Shown piece by piece: positions 42,238 to 50,716 of a DNA stretch of 64,000 nucleotides; positions within the stretch are counted from its first letter, which is position 1, and every line of letters begins with the position of its first letter. A program made the translations under genes and the position numbers. The stretch is from Bacilli bacterium (GTDB lineage Bacteria; Bacillota_I; Bacilli_A; RFN20; CAG-826): the NCBI GenBank assembly GCA_022653695.1, contig JALCSW010000001.1:363034-427033 (forward strand). Direction: 5' to 3'. The notes beneath the pieces are model-generated. The model searched no databases. It saw nothing but the letters and a program-made list of their open reading frames with translations, and was not told the origin of the DNA.

Positions 42238-44186
42238 TGCCCTCCGTTACGGAAATAATCCGCCACGACGTTGCGGAGGAAATACCGGTCGCGCTCCTCG
42301 ATCGTAAGCGAATCGGCATAGGCGCCCTCGCTTGAATAGGAAAGGGTGACGAAGTGGTAAATCGCCGTCGGGTCAAGGGAACTTGAGGGGAGATCGGACC
42401 GCACGTAGAAGCCGCTGCTCATCATGTTCCTAAGGGAGCGACCCGTGGCGGAGCAAAGGTGATTTTCGTTGTCGAAGGGGAAAACGCCGTAGATGTCCCC
42501 GAAAGTGATGTCGCCCGCCCCGATCGTCTGGCGGACGCCGCCGGAGTTGATGAGCGCGGCCACGATGGTGTAATCAGGGAACTCGCACCGCATGTAGCTG
42601 AGTAAGGAAGAGGCCCCGATAACCCCCATTTCGTCTTTGCCGTAACCCGAATCGGTGTGGCCGACGACCTCGTTTTTGATAGGGGAGGTCCGCGACAGGT
42701 AATAACGGTATATCTCGGCGGTCATCGGCTCTTCCTTCAAAGAGGCGGCATCGTAGGTGGTCAATGTGTCATGGCTCACGAGAGAAACCCCACCCTCAGC
42801 GAGGGCGAACCTAAGATGATGCACCATCGACCCGTTGGCGTATGTTTGGACGTGAGGTATCCCATAGGAATCCACTCTATAGTAATTCTGATGGGTGTGG
42901 CCTTCGAAGACCGCGTCCACGTTGTGGCAGTTCGTCGTATCGAAACCGCCGTTATGGACGCTTACGACGACGGCTTGGCAGCCCTCCGCTCGGAGTCGGG
43001 TCGCCTCGGCCGAGACTTCACTCGGGTAATCGTAATCGAAGGAATAGCCGCCTAGAGAAGAAACGGCGATGGAACTGGCGATATTGCCAATCGCCCCAAC
43101 GATGCCGATTTTGACCCCCTGACGGTAAATGATTTTCGAAGGCAAGGCCCACGAGGGGCGGTTGCCGCTTGGGTCTTTGATGTTGATGCCCAAAAACGGG
43201 AAGTTGGCAAGTCGGTCGTTTTCCGCTATTTGGTCGACGCCCCAATCGAATTCGTGGTTGCCGATCGCCATCGACTCAAAGCCGACCAAATTCATCCAAT
43301 TGACCATGACGGCTCCTCCGGTGAGGTTGCTATCGGCGCTGCCTTGCCACATGTCGCCACTGGAAAGGATGACGGACCCATCCGGGTTTTTCTTGGCTTC
43401 GGACATATAGTAATCGCTGAGGCGGGTGATGCCGATTTGGTAGGTCGAAGCCGAAGAATCAAGGTTATATTCGGCCGCTCCGTGGGTGTCGTTGATGGTA
43501 TAGAAATCCAAATACTTGTCGCTTGGGGCCGGCTCTTCCTCCTCGTTGGTGAAGTAAAGGGTCAACGAATCGATGCGGAACGAGCCAACGGCCGCGTAGA
43601 TCGAGACGTAATCGAACGGGCTTGCCGCTCCGTTCTCGTCAAAAAGCGGAAGATAGACGCCGCTATAAAGATGATAGGCGGCGTTGTTGGGCGAGGTTAT
43701 CTCGTAACGGGATCCCTTGTAAAGAAGGTATCCGTAATCGGTGAGACGGGAGAAACTTATCTTAAGACCGGCGTAACGTTTCGCGGAGTAAGTCCCTTCG
43801 TTCGTAAAACACCCACCCTGACGAAGGGTGAAATAGCCGGCGCTCAAGGAGCGGTCGATGCCGCTGACGAGATAGGTCACGCCGTCTTTGCTGAGGGAAG
43901 AGGAGCCTTCATCCACCGTAACGAGGCCGTCGGAACCCTCAAGGGTCACGTAATCCTCGGGAGCGCCATAAACGGGGCCCTCATAACTGTCTTCGGAAGC
44001 CGAGAAGTCGACCGAAGACAGACTGCCGCTGCCTTTGACCCAAGAAGAACCCCCATCATGCGAAGAAGCGTAAGCGCTTGCGGAGGAAGAACTCAAGCCA
44101 GAGCCCGAGGAACTGCGCGAGGAAGCGCAGGAAACCACGAAAAGGCCGCTTAGGGCCAACGAAAGGAAAACGAGATTCTTTTTCAT
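42234..44186 (-). CDS. 5'-nucleotidase/metallophosphatase lipoprotein (UshA family)
   Basis: 650 residues. Signal peptide with lipobox VVSC (Cys about residue 20), then a Ser-rich linker. A unique region (60-215) precedes the calcineurin-like phosphatase domain: YTINDTHG, GDMWQGSADSN, GNHEFDWG and GHTHQNY. The C-terminal 5_nucleotid_C domain has GVIGASSLLSYMR and NSGGVRQTI. It would release nucleosides and phosphate outside the cell. No Shine-Dalgarno; TACAAT ends eight bases before ATG 44186. Confidence 0.9.
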   Translation of the reverse strand: MKKNLVFLSLALSGLFVVSCASSRSSSGSGLSSSSASAYASSHDGGSSWVKGSGSLSSVDFSASEDSYEGPVYGAPEDYVTLEGSDGLVTVDEGSSSLSKDGVTYLVSGIDRSLSAGYFTLRQGGCFTNEGTYSAKRYAGLKISFSRLTDYGYLLYKGSRYEITSPNNAAYHLYSGVYLPLFDENGAASPFDYVSIYAAVGSFRIDSLTLYFTNEEEEPAPSDKYLDFYTINDTHGAAEYNLDSSASTYQIGITRLSDYYMSEAKKNPDGSVILSSGDMWQGSADSNLTGGAVMVNWMNLVGFESMAIGNHEFDWGVDQIAENDRLANFPFLGINIKDPSGNRPSWALPSKIIYRQGVKIGIVGAIGNIASSIAVSSLGGYSFDYDYPSEVSAEATRLRAEGCQAVVVSVHNGGFDTTNCHNVDAVFEGHTHQNYYRVDSYGIPHVQTYANGSMVHHLRFALAEGGVSLVSHDTLTTYDAASLKEEPMTAEIYRYYLSRTSPIKNEVVGHTDSGYGKDEMGVIGASSLLSYMRCEFPDYTIVAALINSGGVRQTIGAGDITFGDIYGVFPFDNENHLCSATGRSLRNMMSSGFYVRSDLPSSSLDPTAIYHFVTLSYSSEGAYADSLTIEERDRYFLRNVVADYFRNGGQ

Positions 44187-44227
44187 AACTTTACATTGTA
44201 GCGGCAAAAGGAATCAGGTGACAGCAA

Positions 44228-44842
44228 TTACGCGACCGCGATGATCCCCTGCGTCATGATGAGCGCCCCAAGAACGATGAGGACCGCCCCGCCGACGACT
44301 TCGCTGATTTCGTATTTCCCTTTGAAAAGCCTGGCGATCCGCTTCCCGGCGAAAAGGCCGATGAGCGAAATGAGGAAAGTGACCGCGGCGATGATCGCGC
44401 ATGCCACGTAGGTGCGGTAGTTGTCGATCCCTTGGGCGACGTGGATGTTCGTCGGCAAGGTGATGCCGACGGCCAAAGCGTCGATGGAGTCGGCGACGCC
44501 TTGGAGGCAAACTTCCTTGACGCTGAAGCGCTTCGGGATGACCTCCTCGGGCTTAATCATGCCGCGAATGCCTTCGTAAAGCATTTTCCCGCCGATGATG
44601 GCAAGTAGCGCGAAGGCGACATAATGGTCGAACCGATCGATGTATTCCGAAACCGTCTCGCCGAGCAAAAACCCGATGAGAGGGAACAATCCCTGACCCA
44701 AAGCGAAAACGCCGGCGATGAAAAAAGGCCGCCATTTTTTGTCGTTAAGGTCGCAATAGACGAGCCCGTCGGTGATCGAGAGGGCTAGGCAATCCATCGC
44801 TAGGGCGATTCCAAAAAGTATCGATAGGGCGATCCATTCCAT
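44228..44842 (-). CDS. mntP: Manganese efflux pump MntP
   Basis: 204 residues, six membrane helices in two halves, with AMDCLALSI and DSIDALAVGI carrying the conserved intramembrane Asp residues. Exports Mn(II). No yybP-ykoY manganese riboswitch is visible upstream, and there is no clear Shine-Dalgarno. Confidence 0.92.
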   Translation of the reverse strand: MEWIALSILFGIALAMDCLALSITDGLVYCDLNDKKWRPFFIAGVFALGQGLFPLIGFLLGETVSEYIDRFDHYVAFALLAIIGGKMLYEGIRGMIKPEEVIPKRFSVKEVCLQGVADSIDALAVGITLPTNIHVAQGIDNYRTYVACAIIAAVTFLISLIGLFAGKRIARLFKGKYEISEVVGGAVLIVLGALIMTQGIIAVA

Positions 44843-44882
44843 AAAGGGTAAGTGCCAAACGGCGGGGTTAATTGTATTATAA

Positions 44883-44990
44883 ATGGCGACAATGAAAAAG
44901 AAGAAGTTCGATCCCCTCTATATTTTCCCGATCATCATCGCCCTTACGGTCGTCGCCTTGCTGGTTTGGGTGATCGTTTCGCTTTTATAG
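44883..44990 (+). CDS. Possible 35-aa single-helix membrane protein
   Basis: MATMKKKKFDPLYIFPIII then ALTVVALLVWVIVSLL: a Lys-rich start and one membrane helix filling the rest. TATTAT lies at 44875-44880, so the transcript would start near the ATG codons at 44883 or 44892; no Shine-Dalgarno. It sits alone between mntP and aguB. The composition is typical of small membrane proteins, but chance cannot be excluded. Confidence 0.35.
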   Translation: MATMKKKKFDPLYIFPIIIALTVVALLVWVIVSLL

Positions 44991-44991
44991 G

Positions 44992-45858
44992 CTATTTTTT
45001 CGTGGCGTCGAGTTTGATCAAATCGCCGTATAGTTCCGGCCGCCGATCGCGGAAGACGCCCCAGTCGCGCCTCTCTTCGTCAATGGCCTCAAGGTCGAAG
45101 GAGGCGAGGCGATAGCCTTCTTCCTCCCGGTTCATCTCAACCGCTTTCTCCCCATGCTGATCGGCGATGAATGAGGAGCCGAAGAACCTCATGGAGGAGC
45201 CACGGGCTTTTTCGAGCCCGACGCGATTGGAGGCGAGGACCGGCATGAGGTTCGCCGCGGCGTGCCCCTTCATCACATTCTGCCAATGGTCCTTGGAATC
45301 TTTCGGGAGCACGGGTTCGCTGCCGATGGCGGTAGGGAAAACGATGAGTTCCGCCCCCTTCAAGGCCAAAGCCCGGGCGGTTTCCGGGAACCATTGATCC
45401 CAGCAAATGCCGACGCCCAACCGGCCTATTTTCGTATCGAAGACCATGAATCCGGTATCCCCGGGGGTGAAATAGAACTTCTCCTCGTAACATTCCCCGG
45501 TCGGGATGTGGCTTTTGCGATAGACGCCAAGAACGGCCCCGTCCGCGTCGATCACGGCGAGCGAATTGAAATAGACGTTGCCGGCTTTCTCAAAGAAAGA
45601 GACCGGAAGGACGACACGGAGTTTTTTCGCCACCGCCTGAAAGTGTTTTAGGGTCTTGGAATCGGAGGCCTCTTCGGCCAAAAGGAATTTCGCGTAGTCC
45701 TCGACCTGACAGAAATAGGGGCCCTCGAAGAGCTCGGGCAAAAGGACGAGACCCGCCCCTTCCTTCGCCGCCTTTTCGATGAGCGAATCGGCCTTGGCGA
45801 CGTTTTTTAGGTAGTCTTCGCCCATCGAGAACTGGGTGATGGCGACGGTTTGGCTCAT
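44992..45858 (-). CDS. aguB: N-carbamoylputrescine amidase
   Basis: 288 residues. Nitrilase-superfamily triad: Glu in LLPELFEGPYF, Lys in YRKSHIP, Cys in GVGICWDQWFPE; the sequence GECYEEKFYFTPGDTGF is typical of AguB. Hydrolyses N-carbamoylputrescine to putrescine, ammonia and CO2. AAGGAGG is seven bases before ATG 45858. It lies two bases after the decarboxylase-deiminase fusion gene and completes its pathway. Confidence 0.95.
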   Translation of the reverse strand: MSQTVAITQFSMGEDYLKNVAKADSLIEKAAKEGAGLVLLPELFEGPYFCQVEDYAKFLLAEEASDSKTLKHFQAVAKKLRVVLPVSFFEKAGNVYFNSLAVIDADGAVLGVYRKSHIPTGECYEEKFYFTPGDTGFMVFDTKIGRLGVGICWDQWFPETARALALKGAELIVFPTAIGSEPVLPKDSKDHWQNVMKGHAAANLMPVLASNRVGLEKARGSSMRFFGSSFIADQHGEKAVEMNREEEGYRLASFDLEAIDEERRDWGVFRDRRPELYGDLIKLDATKK

Positions 45859-45860
45859 GG

Positions 45861-48473
45861 TCATTCCTCCTTGCAGGGAAGCTGCATGGTTATGCAATGG
45901 ATGTTGCCGCCCCCGAGAAGAATCTCGCGGGTGTCGATTGGATGAATCGTCTTCGTGGGGAAGAGCTTCCTCATTTCCCTAAGGGCCAACTTGTCCTCGG
46001 GGACGCCGAATTGCGGCAAGATAACGAAATCAGCGCCTTGGTAGAAGTTGACGTAAGAGGCCGCAAGGCGGCGCCCTTCCTTGCGCTTATCCTTCGTGGA
46101 AGCGCTGTTGACGAGGCCGCGGCACTCCTCCGCGCTCATGCAAAGGGCGGGCGAAGGGACGAGGATCTTATGGATCCGCAGTTTGTGGCCTTTGGCGTCC
46201 GTCGCCTCTTTGAGGGCGGCATAGGTGCTTTGGCAGTATTCGTATTGAGGGTCGTCCCTATCCTCGGTCCAAGCCAAGGCGACGACGCCGGGGCGGAGGA
46301 AGGCAACCATGTTGTCGATGTGCTCGTCAGTCTCGTCGCCATAGATCCCGTGCGGCACCCAAATGACCTTATCGACGCCCAGATAATCCCGCAGAATCTC
46401 CTCGATCTCCATTTTTGACATCGTGGGGTTGCGGCCCTTGGAAAGCAAACAAGCCTCGGTCGTGATAAGGGTCCCCTGCCCGTCGACGGCGACGCTGCCG
46501 CCCTCGAGGACGAAATTAGGAAGCCGATAATCGAGCATCTTAAGCCGCTTTGCGATGACGGTCGAAATCCTATCGTCGTCGCGGTAATTGCGGTAAAGGC
46601 CGTCAAACTCGCCGCCCCAAGCGTTGAAACGGAAGTCGACCGCGCGAACGCTTTTGCCGTTGGTGACGAATAAAGGCATGCTGTCGCGAGCCCACGAATC
46701 GTTGTAACGGATCGAGATGGCGGAAACGTTGGGGATGGCCTCGTAAACCGGAGCAAGGCGCTTATACAGGGCCGGATGGACGCCGACCAACACCTTCTCG
46801 TGCGCGGCGATGGCTTTGATGACTTCCAAGAAAGATCCGCGGGCCGGGGCGGCTTTCTGCCGCCAGGTGTCGCTTCGGAAGGGAATCAGGATGAAAGTGG
46901 CCTGATGGGGCAGGCCCTCGAAAGGCATATGGTAACCGTCCGCGCTTGGCGTGGTCTTCCGATTCTCGTAGTAATCCTTAAGCTTCTTCTCGTAGACGGG
47001 GAACCGTTTCCACCGGCCCGTGTCGACGACTTCGCAACCGTTATGATAAGAGGAAAGGACCGTGACGCCGGTCGAGGCGTAGTGCTTGACCCGGCTGACG
47101 AGCTCTTTGGTCCACACTTCGCCCGGAACGATAAGGGGGATGCCAGGCGGATAGATCATGATCTGCTCTTTGGAAATGGTCCCATCGCACTTATTAAGAG
47201 GAATGACTTTCCCCGGGGCATGGAAGGCGGCGCGGGGGCGAATGAGCATATACGGAAAGGAATTGTCGAAATGGTGGTCGGCGTAAGCGATGTCGGCGTG
47301 ATAGTGGGCCTGGCTGATTTCCTTCAAGGCGGAGACCAAGCGATCGATGTGCTCCTTCTTGGTCCCGATGGCAAGGATGGCAAGGATGGCATACGTCTCG
47401 GCTAGCTCCATCTGAATTTGGTATTTTTCCTTTAGGAGGCGATAGAGTTGGAAGCCGTCGATGTCGAGATGGTCAAGTCCGATGACGAGTTTGCTTTCGT
47501 CGTAGTCATATGAGCCATGGGCTAGAAAATGCGCCTTGCCTTCGTTGAGGAAGCCCGGGATCCGATCGATCTCTTTGCGGGCGTAAGAGGCCAGATCGTA
47601 AGTCCTCTCCATCGCTTTCGTGCCCTCGCGGGTCGCCATGAAACTGCGCGCGGCGTCAAGGGAGGCGATAAGAAGCGGGGAAGGCGAGGTCGTGTTGATG
47701 ATGTTAAGGCTCTTTTGGACGTCGGCCCGGGTGAACAAGCCCGTGTGCATGAGAAGGACGGAGCTTTGGGTGAGGGATCCGACCGTCTTGTGGAACGAGG
47801 CGGCGCTCATATCGGCCCCGGCGGCCATGGCCGAAAGGGGGCAATGCTTGTTTTTGAAATAATAATGGGCCCCGTGAGCCTCGTCGCAGAGGACCGCCAT
47901 ATGACGCTCATGGGCGAAGGCGACGATATCCTGCAAAGGGCCGACCGAGCCAAAATAAGTCGGATTGATAACGAAAACCGCCTTGGCCGAAGGGTTCCGA
48001 AGAATGGCTTTTTTCCAATCTTGGAGCGAAGGCTGGTTGGCGATTTCAAGGTCGTTATCGATTTCCGGCATCACGTACACCGGAACGGCGCCCGAAAGGA
48101 TGAGGGCGTTGACGATCGACTTATGGACGTTGCGGGGAAGCAATATCTTCTCGTTGGCCTTCACGGCGGTGATGATCATCGCGATGATGCCGCTCGAAGT
48201 GCCGTTGATGAGGAAGAACCCCTCATCGGCTCCGCAGGCTTTGGCTAGCAGCCTCTCGGATTTGAGGATGACGCCTCTGGGTTTGGCGAGATTGTCCATC
48301 CCAAGCGGGGCATTCACGTCGCAACGATAAACCTCATGCCCGAAAAGGGCCGTCGCGGCGTTGTCGATGTTGCCCATATGATGACCGGGAACATCGAAGG
48401 GAACCACGTCTTCGCTAATGTAATTCTTAAGCGCGTCAACGAAGGGAGTGAGCTTTTGGTCCGCTTTTGGCAT
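45861..48473 (-). CDS. Arginine decarboxylase-agmatine deiminase fusion
   Basis: 870 residues from ATG 48473. Residues 1-500 are an Orn/Lys/Arg decarboxylase of the fold-I type: PFDVPGHHMGN, GTSSGIIAMI, CDEAHGAHYYF and the PLP lysine K229 in SFHKTVGS. Residues 512-870 are an agmatine deiminase: YHMPFEGLPHQATFILIPFR, NDSWARDSMP, ETDEHIDNMV, and the catalytic C860 in GGGNIHCITMQ. No stop or frameshift separates them. The chain would convert arginine to agmatine to N-carbamoylputrescine; aguB follows. Substrate arginine is inferred from the deiminase partner. Upstream ATG codons at 48515 and 48488 overlap the promoter. Confidence 0.92.
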   Translation of the reverse strand: MPKADQKLTPFVDALKNYISEDVVPFDVPGHHMGNIDNAATALFGHEVYRCDVNAPLGMDNLAKPRGVILKSERLLAKACGADEGFFLINGTSSGIIAMIITAVKANEKILLPRNVHKSIVNALILSGAVPVYVMPEIDNDLEIANQPSLQDWKKAILRNPSAKAVFVINPTYFGSVGPLQDIVAFAHERHMAVLCDEAHGAHYYFKNKHCPLSAMAAGADMSAASFHKTVGSLTQSSVLLMHTGLFTRADVQKSLNIINTTSPSPLLIASLDAARSFMATREGTKAMERTYDLASYARKEIDRIPGFLNEGKAHFLAHGSYDYDESKLVIGLDHLDIDGFQLYRLLKEKYQIQMELAETYAILAILAIGTKKEHIDRLVSALKEISQAHYHADIAYADHHFDNSFPYMLIRPRAAFHAPGKVIPLNKCDGTISKEQIMIYPPGIPLIVPGEVWTKELVSRVKHYASTGVTVLSSYHNGCEVVDTGRWKRFPVYEKKLKDYYENRKTTPSADGYHMPFEGLPHQATFILIPFRSDTWRQKAAPARGSFLEVIKAIAAHEKVLVGVHPALYKRLAPVYEAIPNVSAISIRYNDSWARDSMPLFVTNGKSVRAVDFRFNAWGGEFDGLYRNYRDDDRISTVIAKRLKMLDYRLPNFVLEGGSVAVDGQGTLITTEACLLSKGRNPTMSKMEIEEILRDYLGVDKVIWVPHGIYGDETDEHIDNMVAFLRPGVVALAWTEDRDDPQYEYCQSTYAALKEATDAKGHKLRIHKILVPSPALCMSAEECRGLVNSASTKDKRKEGRRLAASYVNFYQGADFVILPQFGVPEDKLALREMRKLFPTKTIHPIDTREILLGGGNIHCITMQLPCKEE

Positions 48474-48486
48474 ATTTCGTAGAAAC

Positions 48487-48515
48487 ATATTACACGCACT
48501 CGGGCCCAACGACAA
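48487..48515 (-). promoter_or_regulatory. Promoter of the polyamine operon
   Basis: Minus-strand TTGTCG (48515-48510), 17 bases, TAATAT (48492-48487). Transcription would begin near 48480, leaving a leader of only a few bases before ATG 48473 and no Shine-Dalgarno. Confidence 0.65.
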
Positions 48516-48537
48516 TAAAAGACCCCATTTGGGGTCT
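48514..48537 (-). terminator. Terminator after the repeat-protein gene
   Basis: Minus-strand AGACCCC-AAAT-GGGGTCT followed by TTTATT. Confidence 0.8.
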
Positions 48538-48554
48538 ATTTGCCTTTCGCGAAA

Positions 48555-49247
48555 TCAGTGGCGATGAAGATAATCGCGGAAAATGGCTTTGATGTCGTCC
48601 TCGTCCATAAACGGATAGTAGTCTTCGATGCTAAGGTCCGCCAGTTTGCCGCCGATAAACTCCTGAGCCAATTTATGGAAGGCCTCGTCATCGGCGTATT
48701 TGGCCAGCTTCTTGGCCCTTGGGTCGCCCTTGCGGGCGTAAAAGAGGAAGGCCTCGTCGATTTTCTCGTCGCTCACGAACGGCAGCAAGTCGCCTAGGGA
48801 AAGACCAAGCCCCTCGCCGCCGTTCGTTTCAAGGTCGTCGAACATGCGATCGACATCGTCCTCGTCCATAAACGGCAGAATCGATCGGGCGTCGATCCCC
48901 TCGAGGGAGCCGCCGTTCTTGAGCGTGAGGCGCATAAGGCGACCCACTTGCTCGTCCTCCATGAACTGCACGGATCGGGCGAGCCCCTTGACGCTATGGC
49001 CGCTCTCGAGAAGGTCGAGCACCGAGTCGAAGGCGTCTTCGTCCACGAAAGGGCCGTATTGGGAAATGTCGCGGCCGGCTTTTGCCTCGTCGAGCATCCG
49101 TTTCCCGAGTTCGTCCTCGTCCATAAACGGCAAAAGGTCCTTCATCGAGATCCCTTCGTAAACGCCGTCGGGAGCTTGGGCGACTTTCTTGGCCAACTCG
49201 TTAAGATCGTCGTCGTCGAACAGCGGTATCAGTTTTCTGATGTTCAT
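48555..49247 (-). CDS. Acidic eight-repeat protein (PFMDEDE repeats)
   Basis: 230 residues made almost entirely of eight units of about 28-31 residues. Each starts with a variant of LLPFMDEDELGKRM: PLFDDDDLNELA, PFMDEDELGKRM, PFVDEDAFDSVL, QFMEDEQVGRLM, PFMDEDDVDRMF, PFVSDEKIDEAF, KYADDEAFHKLA, PFMDEDDIKAIF. Helical, strongly acidic, no signal peptide or membrane segment. I do not recognise a characterised family. It begins in an ATGA overlap with the XRE gene, whose C-terminus carries two related units, so the two proteins probably work together. Confidence 0.8.
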   Translation of the reverse strand: MNIRKLIPLFDDDDLNELAKKVAQAPDGVYEGISMKDLLPFMDEDELGKRMLDEAKAGRDISQYGPFVDEDAFDSVLDLLESGHSVKGLARSVQFMEDEQVGRLMRLTLKNGGSLEGIDARSILPFMDEDDVDRMFDDLETNGGEGLGLSLGDLLPFVSDEKIDEAFLFYARKGDPRAKKLAKYADDEAFHKLAQEFIGGKLADLSIEDYYPFMDEDDIKAIFRDYLHRH

Positions 49248-49699
49248 TTTCTGCCACCTCCTTCAAAAAGGTAATTCGTTTCCTCGATCGTGAGGACGGA
49301 GCGGAGACGCTCGCTTATGGGAAGAGCCCCCTTCTTGGCGGCGCGGAGCAGACGCATCCTTTCCTCGATCGTGCAAAAAGGGAACAGCGAAGGGAGGTCG
49401 GCGTGGATTTTCCCCTCGGCGACCCCGCGGATAACGTAGGAACGGTCCCGCCCCGCGAAAGGATCATCGCGAGGTAAGGCTATGGGCTCCTCGTTCAGGC
49501 AAAGGATTTCCTCGAAGCTGACGTTAAAGAGAGCGGACAGCTCAATGACGTTGTCGATCGTCGGGGCGCTTTTGCCAAGCTCCCAGGCCGAAACGGCCTG
49601 TCTTGAAACGTAGAGGCGGCCCGCTAAGGCCTCTTGGCTATAGCCGCCCGCGTTCCGCAAGGAAGCGATCTTTTTTCCAACGGAAACAAGGTCAATCAT
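49244..49699 (-). CDS. XRE-family regulator with repeat-like C-terminus
   Basis: 151 residues. Residues 7-62 are a helix-turn-helix of the Cro/C1 type (IASLRNAGGYSQEALAGRL, VSRQAVSAWELGKSAPTIDN). The C-terminal half contains SLFPFCTIEERMRLLRAAK and SERLRSVLTIEETNYLF, which look like two copies of the unit found eight times in the next protein. Overlaps the 51-aa gene upstream by eight bases and the repeat gene downstream by four. Confidence 0.88.
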   Translation of the reverse strand: MIDLVSVGKKIASLRNAGGYSQEALAGRLYVSRQAVSAWELGKSAPTIDNVIELSALFNVSFEEILCLNEEPIALPRDDPFAGRDRSYVIRGVAEGKIHADLPSLFPFCTIEERMRLLRAAKKGALPISERLRSVLTIEETNYLFEGGGRK

Positions 49700-49847
49700 T
49701 CAATGCCTTATTATCCGACGAATCGTCCCGGCTATCCACCGGTTCGTAAGCCACCATCGCGTAGGGATAGGGTCCGAACTGTGAAAGCGCGTATTTGCCC
49801 AAGCCCCGGTTCGAACGATTGGTCTTGAATAGGTTTTTGCTGCTCAT
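49692..49847 (-). CDS. 51-aa small protein heading the XRE/repeat operon
   Basis: MSSKNLFKTNRSNRGLGKY... ends ...DSSDNKALND. Basic first half, acidic end, no membrane helix. GGAGG lies eight bases before ATG 49847, TACATT (minus 49874-49869) is a fitting -10, and the stop overlaps the XRE start by eight bases, so it is very likely translated. No known relative comes to mind. Confidence 0.65.
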   Translation of the reverse strand: MSSKNLFKTNRSNRGLGKYALSQFGPYPYAMVAYEPVDSRDDSSDNKALND

Positions 49848-49880
49848 GGGTTTTTCCTCCACCCCATCAATGTAGCGGAA

Positions 49881-49905
49881 AGAAAACCCCTTGTAACGCA
49901 AGGGG
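49881..49905 (-). terminator. Terminator after the GH2-HAD operon
   Basis: Minus-strand CCCCTTG-CGTTA-CAAGGGG followed by TTTTCTTT. Confidence 0.88.
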
Positions 49906-49936
49906 CGATTGCGAAACCGCAGGTAGCCTTCCGCAA

Positions 49937-50716
49937 CTAAACCAACCCGTAGTGCTTCAAGCCTTTGATCAGGCCGTCTTTGTCGATCGTTTCCGTCACG
50001 AACTCGCTCACGACCTTGAGTTCGTCCTTGCCGTTGCCCATGCAAACGAAATGCCCCACGTGCTCGGCCATCGAGATGTCGGGAATGTCATCCCCAAAAC
50101 CGATCGCCTCGTCTTTACGATAACCGAAGTGTTTCAGCATGAGATCGATGTCGACCCCCTTTTCGTGAGCGTCTTGCATGACGTCGACCGCGCACGAGAA
50201 GAAGCGGATGAACTTCAGTTGCGGAAACGCCTTTTCGAAGATGGCGTCGTATCGCTCCGGCGCGAAGAGGAGGAACGAGACGACCTCGTCCCCTTCGTAA
50301 ACCCCGCGGGGGGACACTTCGTCGCGGAAGGCCTTGTAGTACTCGTCGGTGAACTTGTTTTCGGGAGTCAAAAGTTTCCTTTCCTCCGGCCCCACGAGCT
50401 CGACCGCCAAGTCAAGTTGGAGGCACTTGGAAAGGAACGCCCGGCAATTGCCGTCGCCGATGAGGGCCTTATGAAGGTATTTCCCATCCACGAAAGAGGC
50501 CCCGCCCGAGCAAGTGATGAACCCATCCCACTCAAAACCGAGATCCAAAGCCCCGAATTTCCTAAGGGAGTCAAACGGGCGGGCTGTCGTCAAAACGGCC
50601 TTTATCCCCCGTTTCTTGAGTTTTTTGATCGCCCGTAGGCCCGAGGGCACGTAACGACGGTTCCCATGGTCGTAAAGGGTCCAATCCAAATCGAAAAAAG
50701 CGATGCGGATGCTCAT
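49937..50716 (-). CDS. Cof-type HAD hydrolase
   Basis: 259 residues. Motif II TTARP, a C2-type cap, and motif IV GFGDDIPDISM are typical of the Cof/YidA group of sugar-phosphate or flavin-phosphate phosphatases. Motif I reads FFDLDWTLYD, with Trp replacing the usual Gly of DxDGT. Start overlaps the GH2 gene by four bases. Confidence 0.88.
   Translation of the reverse strand: MSIRIAFFDLDWTLYDHGNRRYVPSGLRAIKKLKKRGIKAVLTTARPFDSLRKFGALDLGFEWDGFITCSGGASFVDGKYLHKALIGDGNCRAFLSKCLQLDLAVELVGPEERKLLTPENKFTDEYYKAFRDEVSPRGVYEGDEVVSFLLFAPERYDAIFEKAFPQLKFIRFFSCAVDVMQDAHEKGVDIDLMLKHFGYRKDEAIGFGDDIPDISMAEHVGHFVCMGNGKDELKVVSEFVTETIDKDGLIKGLKHYGLV

Noticed and set aside
44843-44990. yybP-ykoY manganese riboswitch before mntP
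   Set aside because: The leader is too short and AT-rich, with no paired structure of that type.
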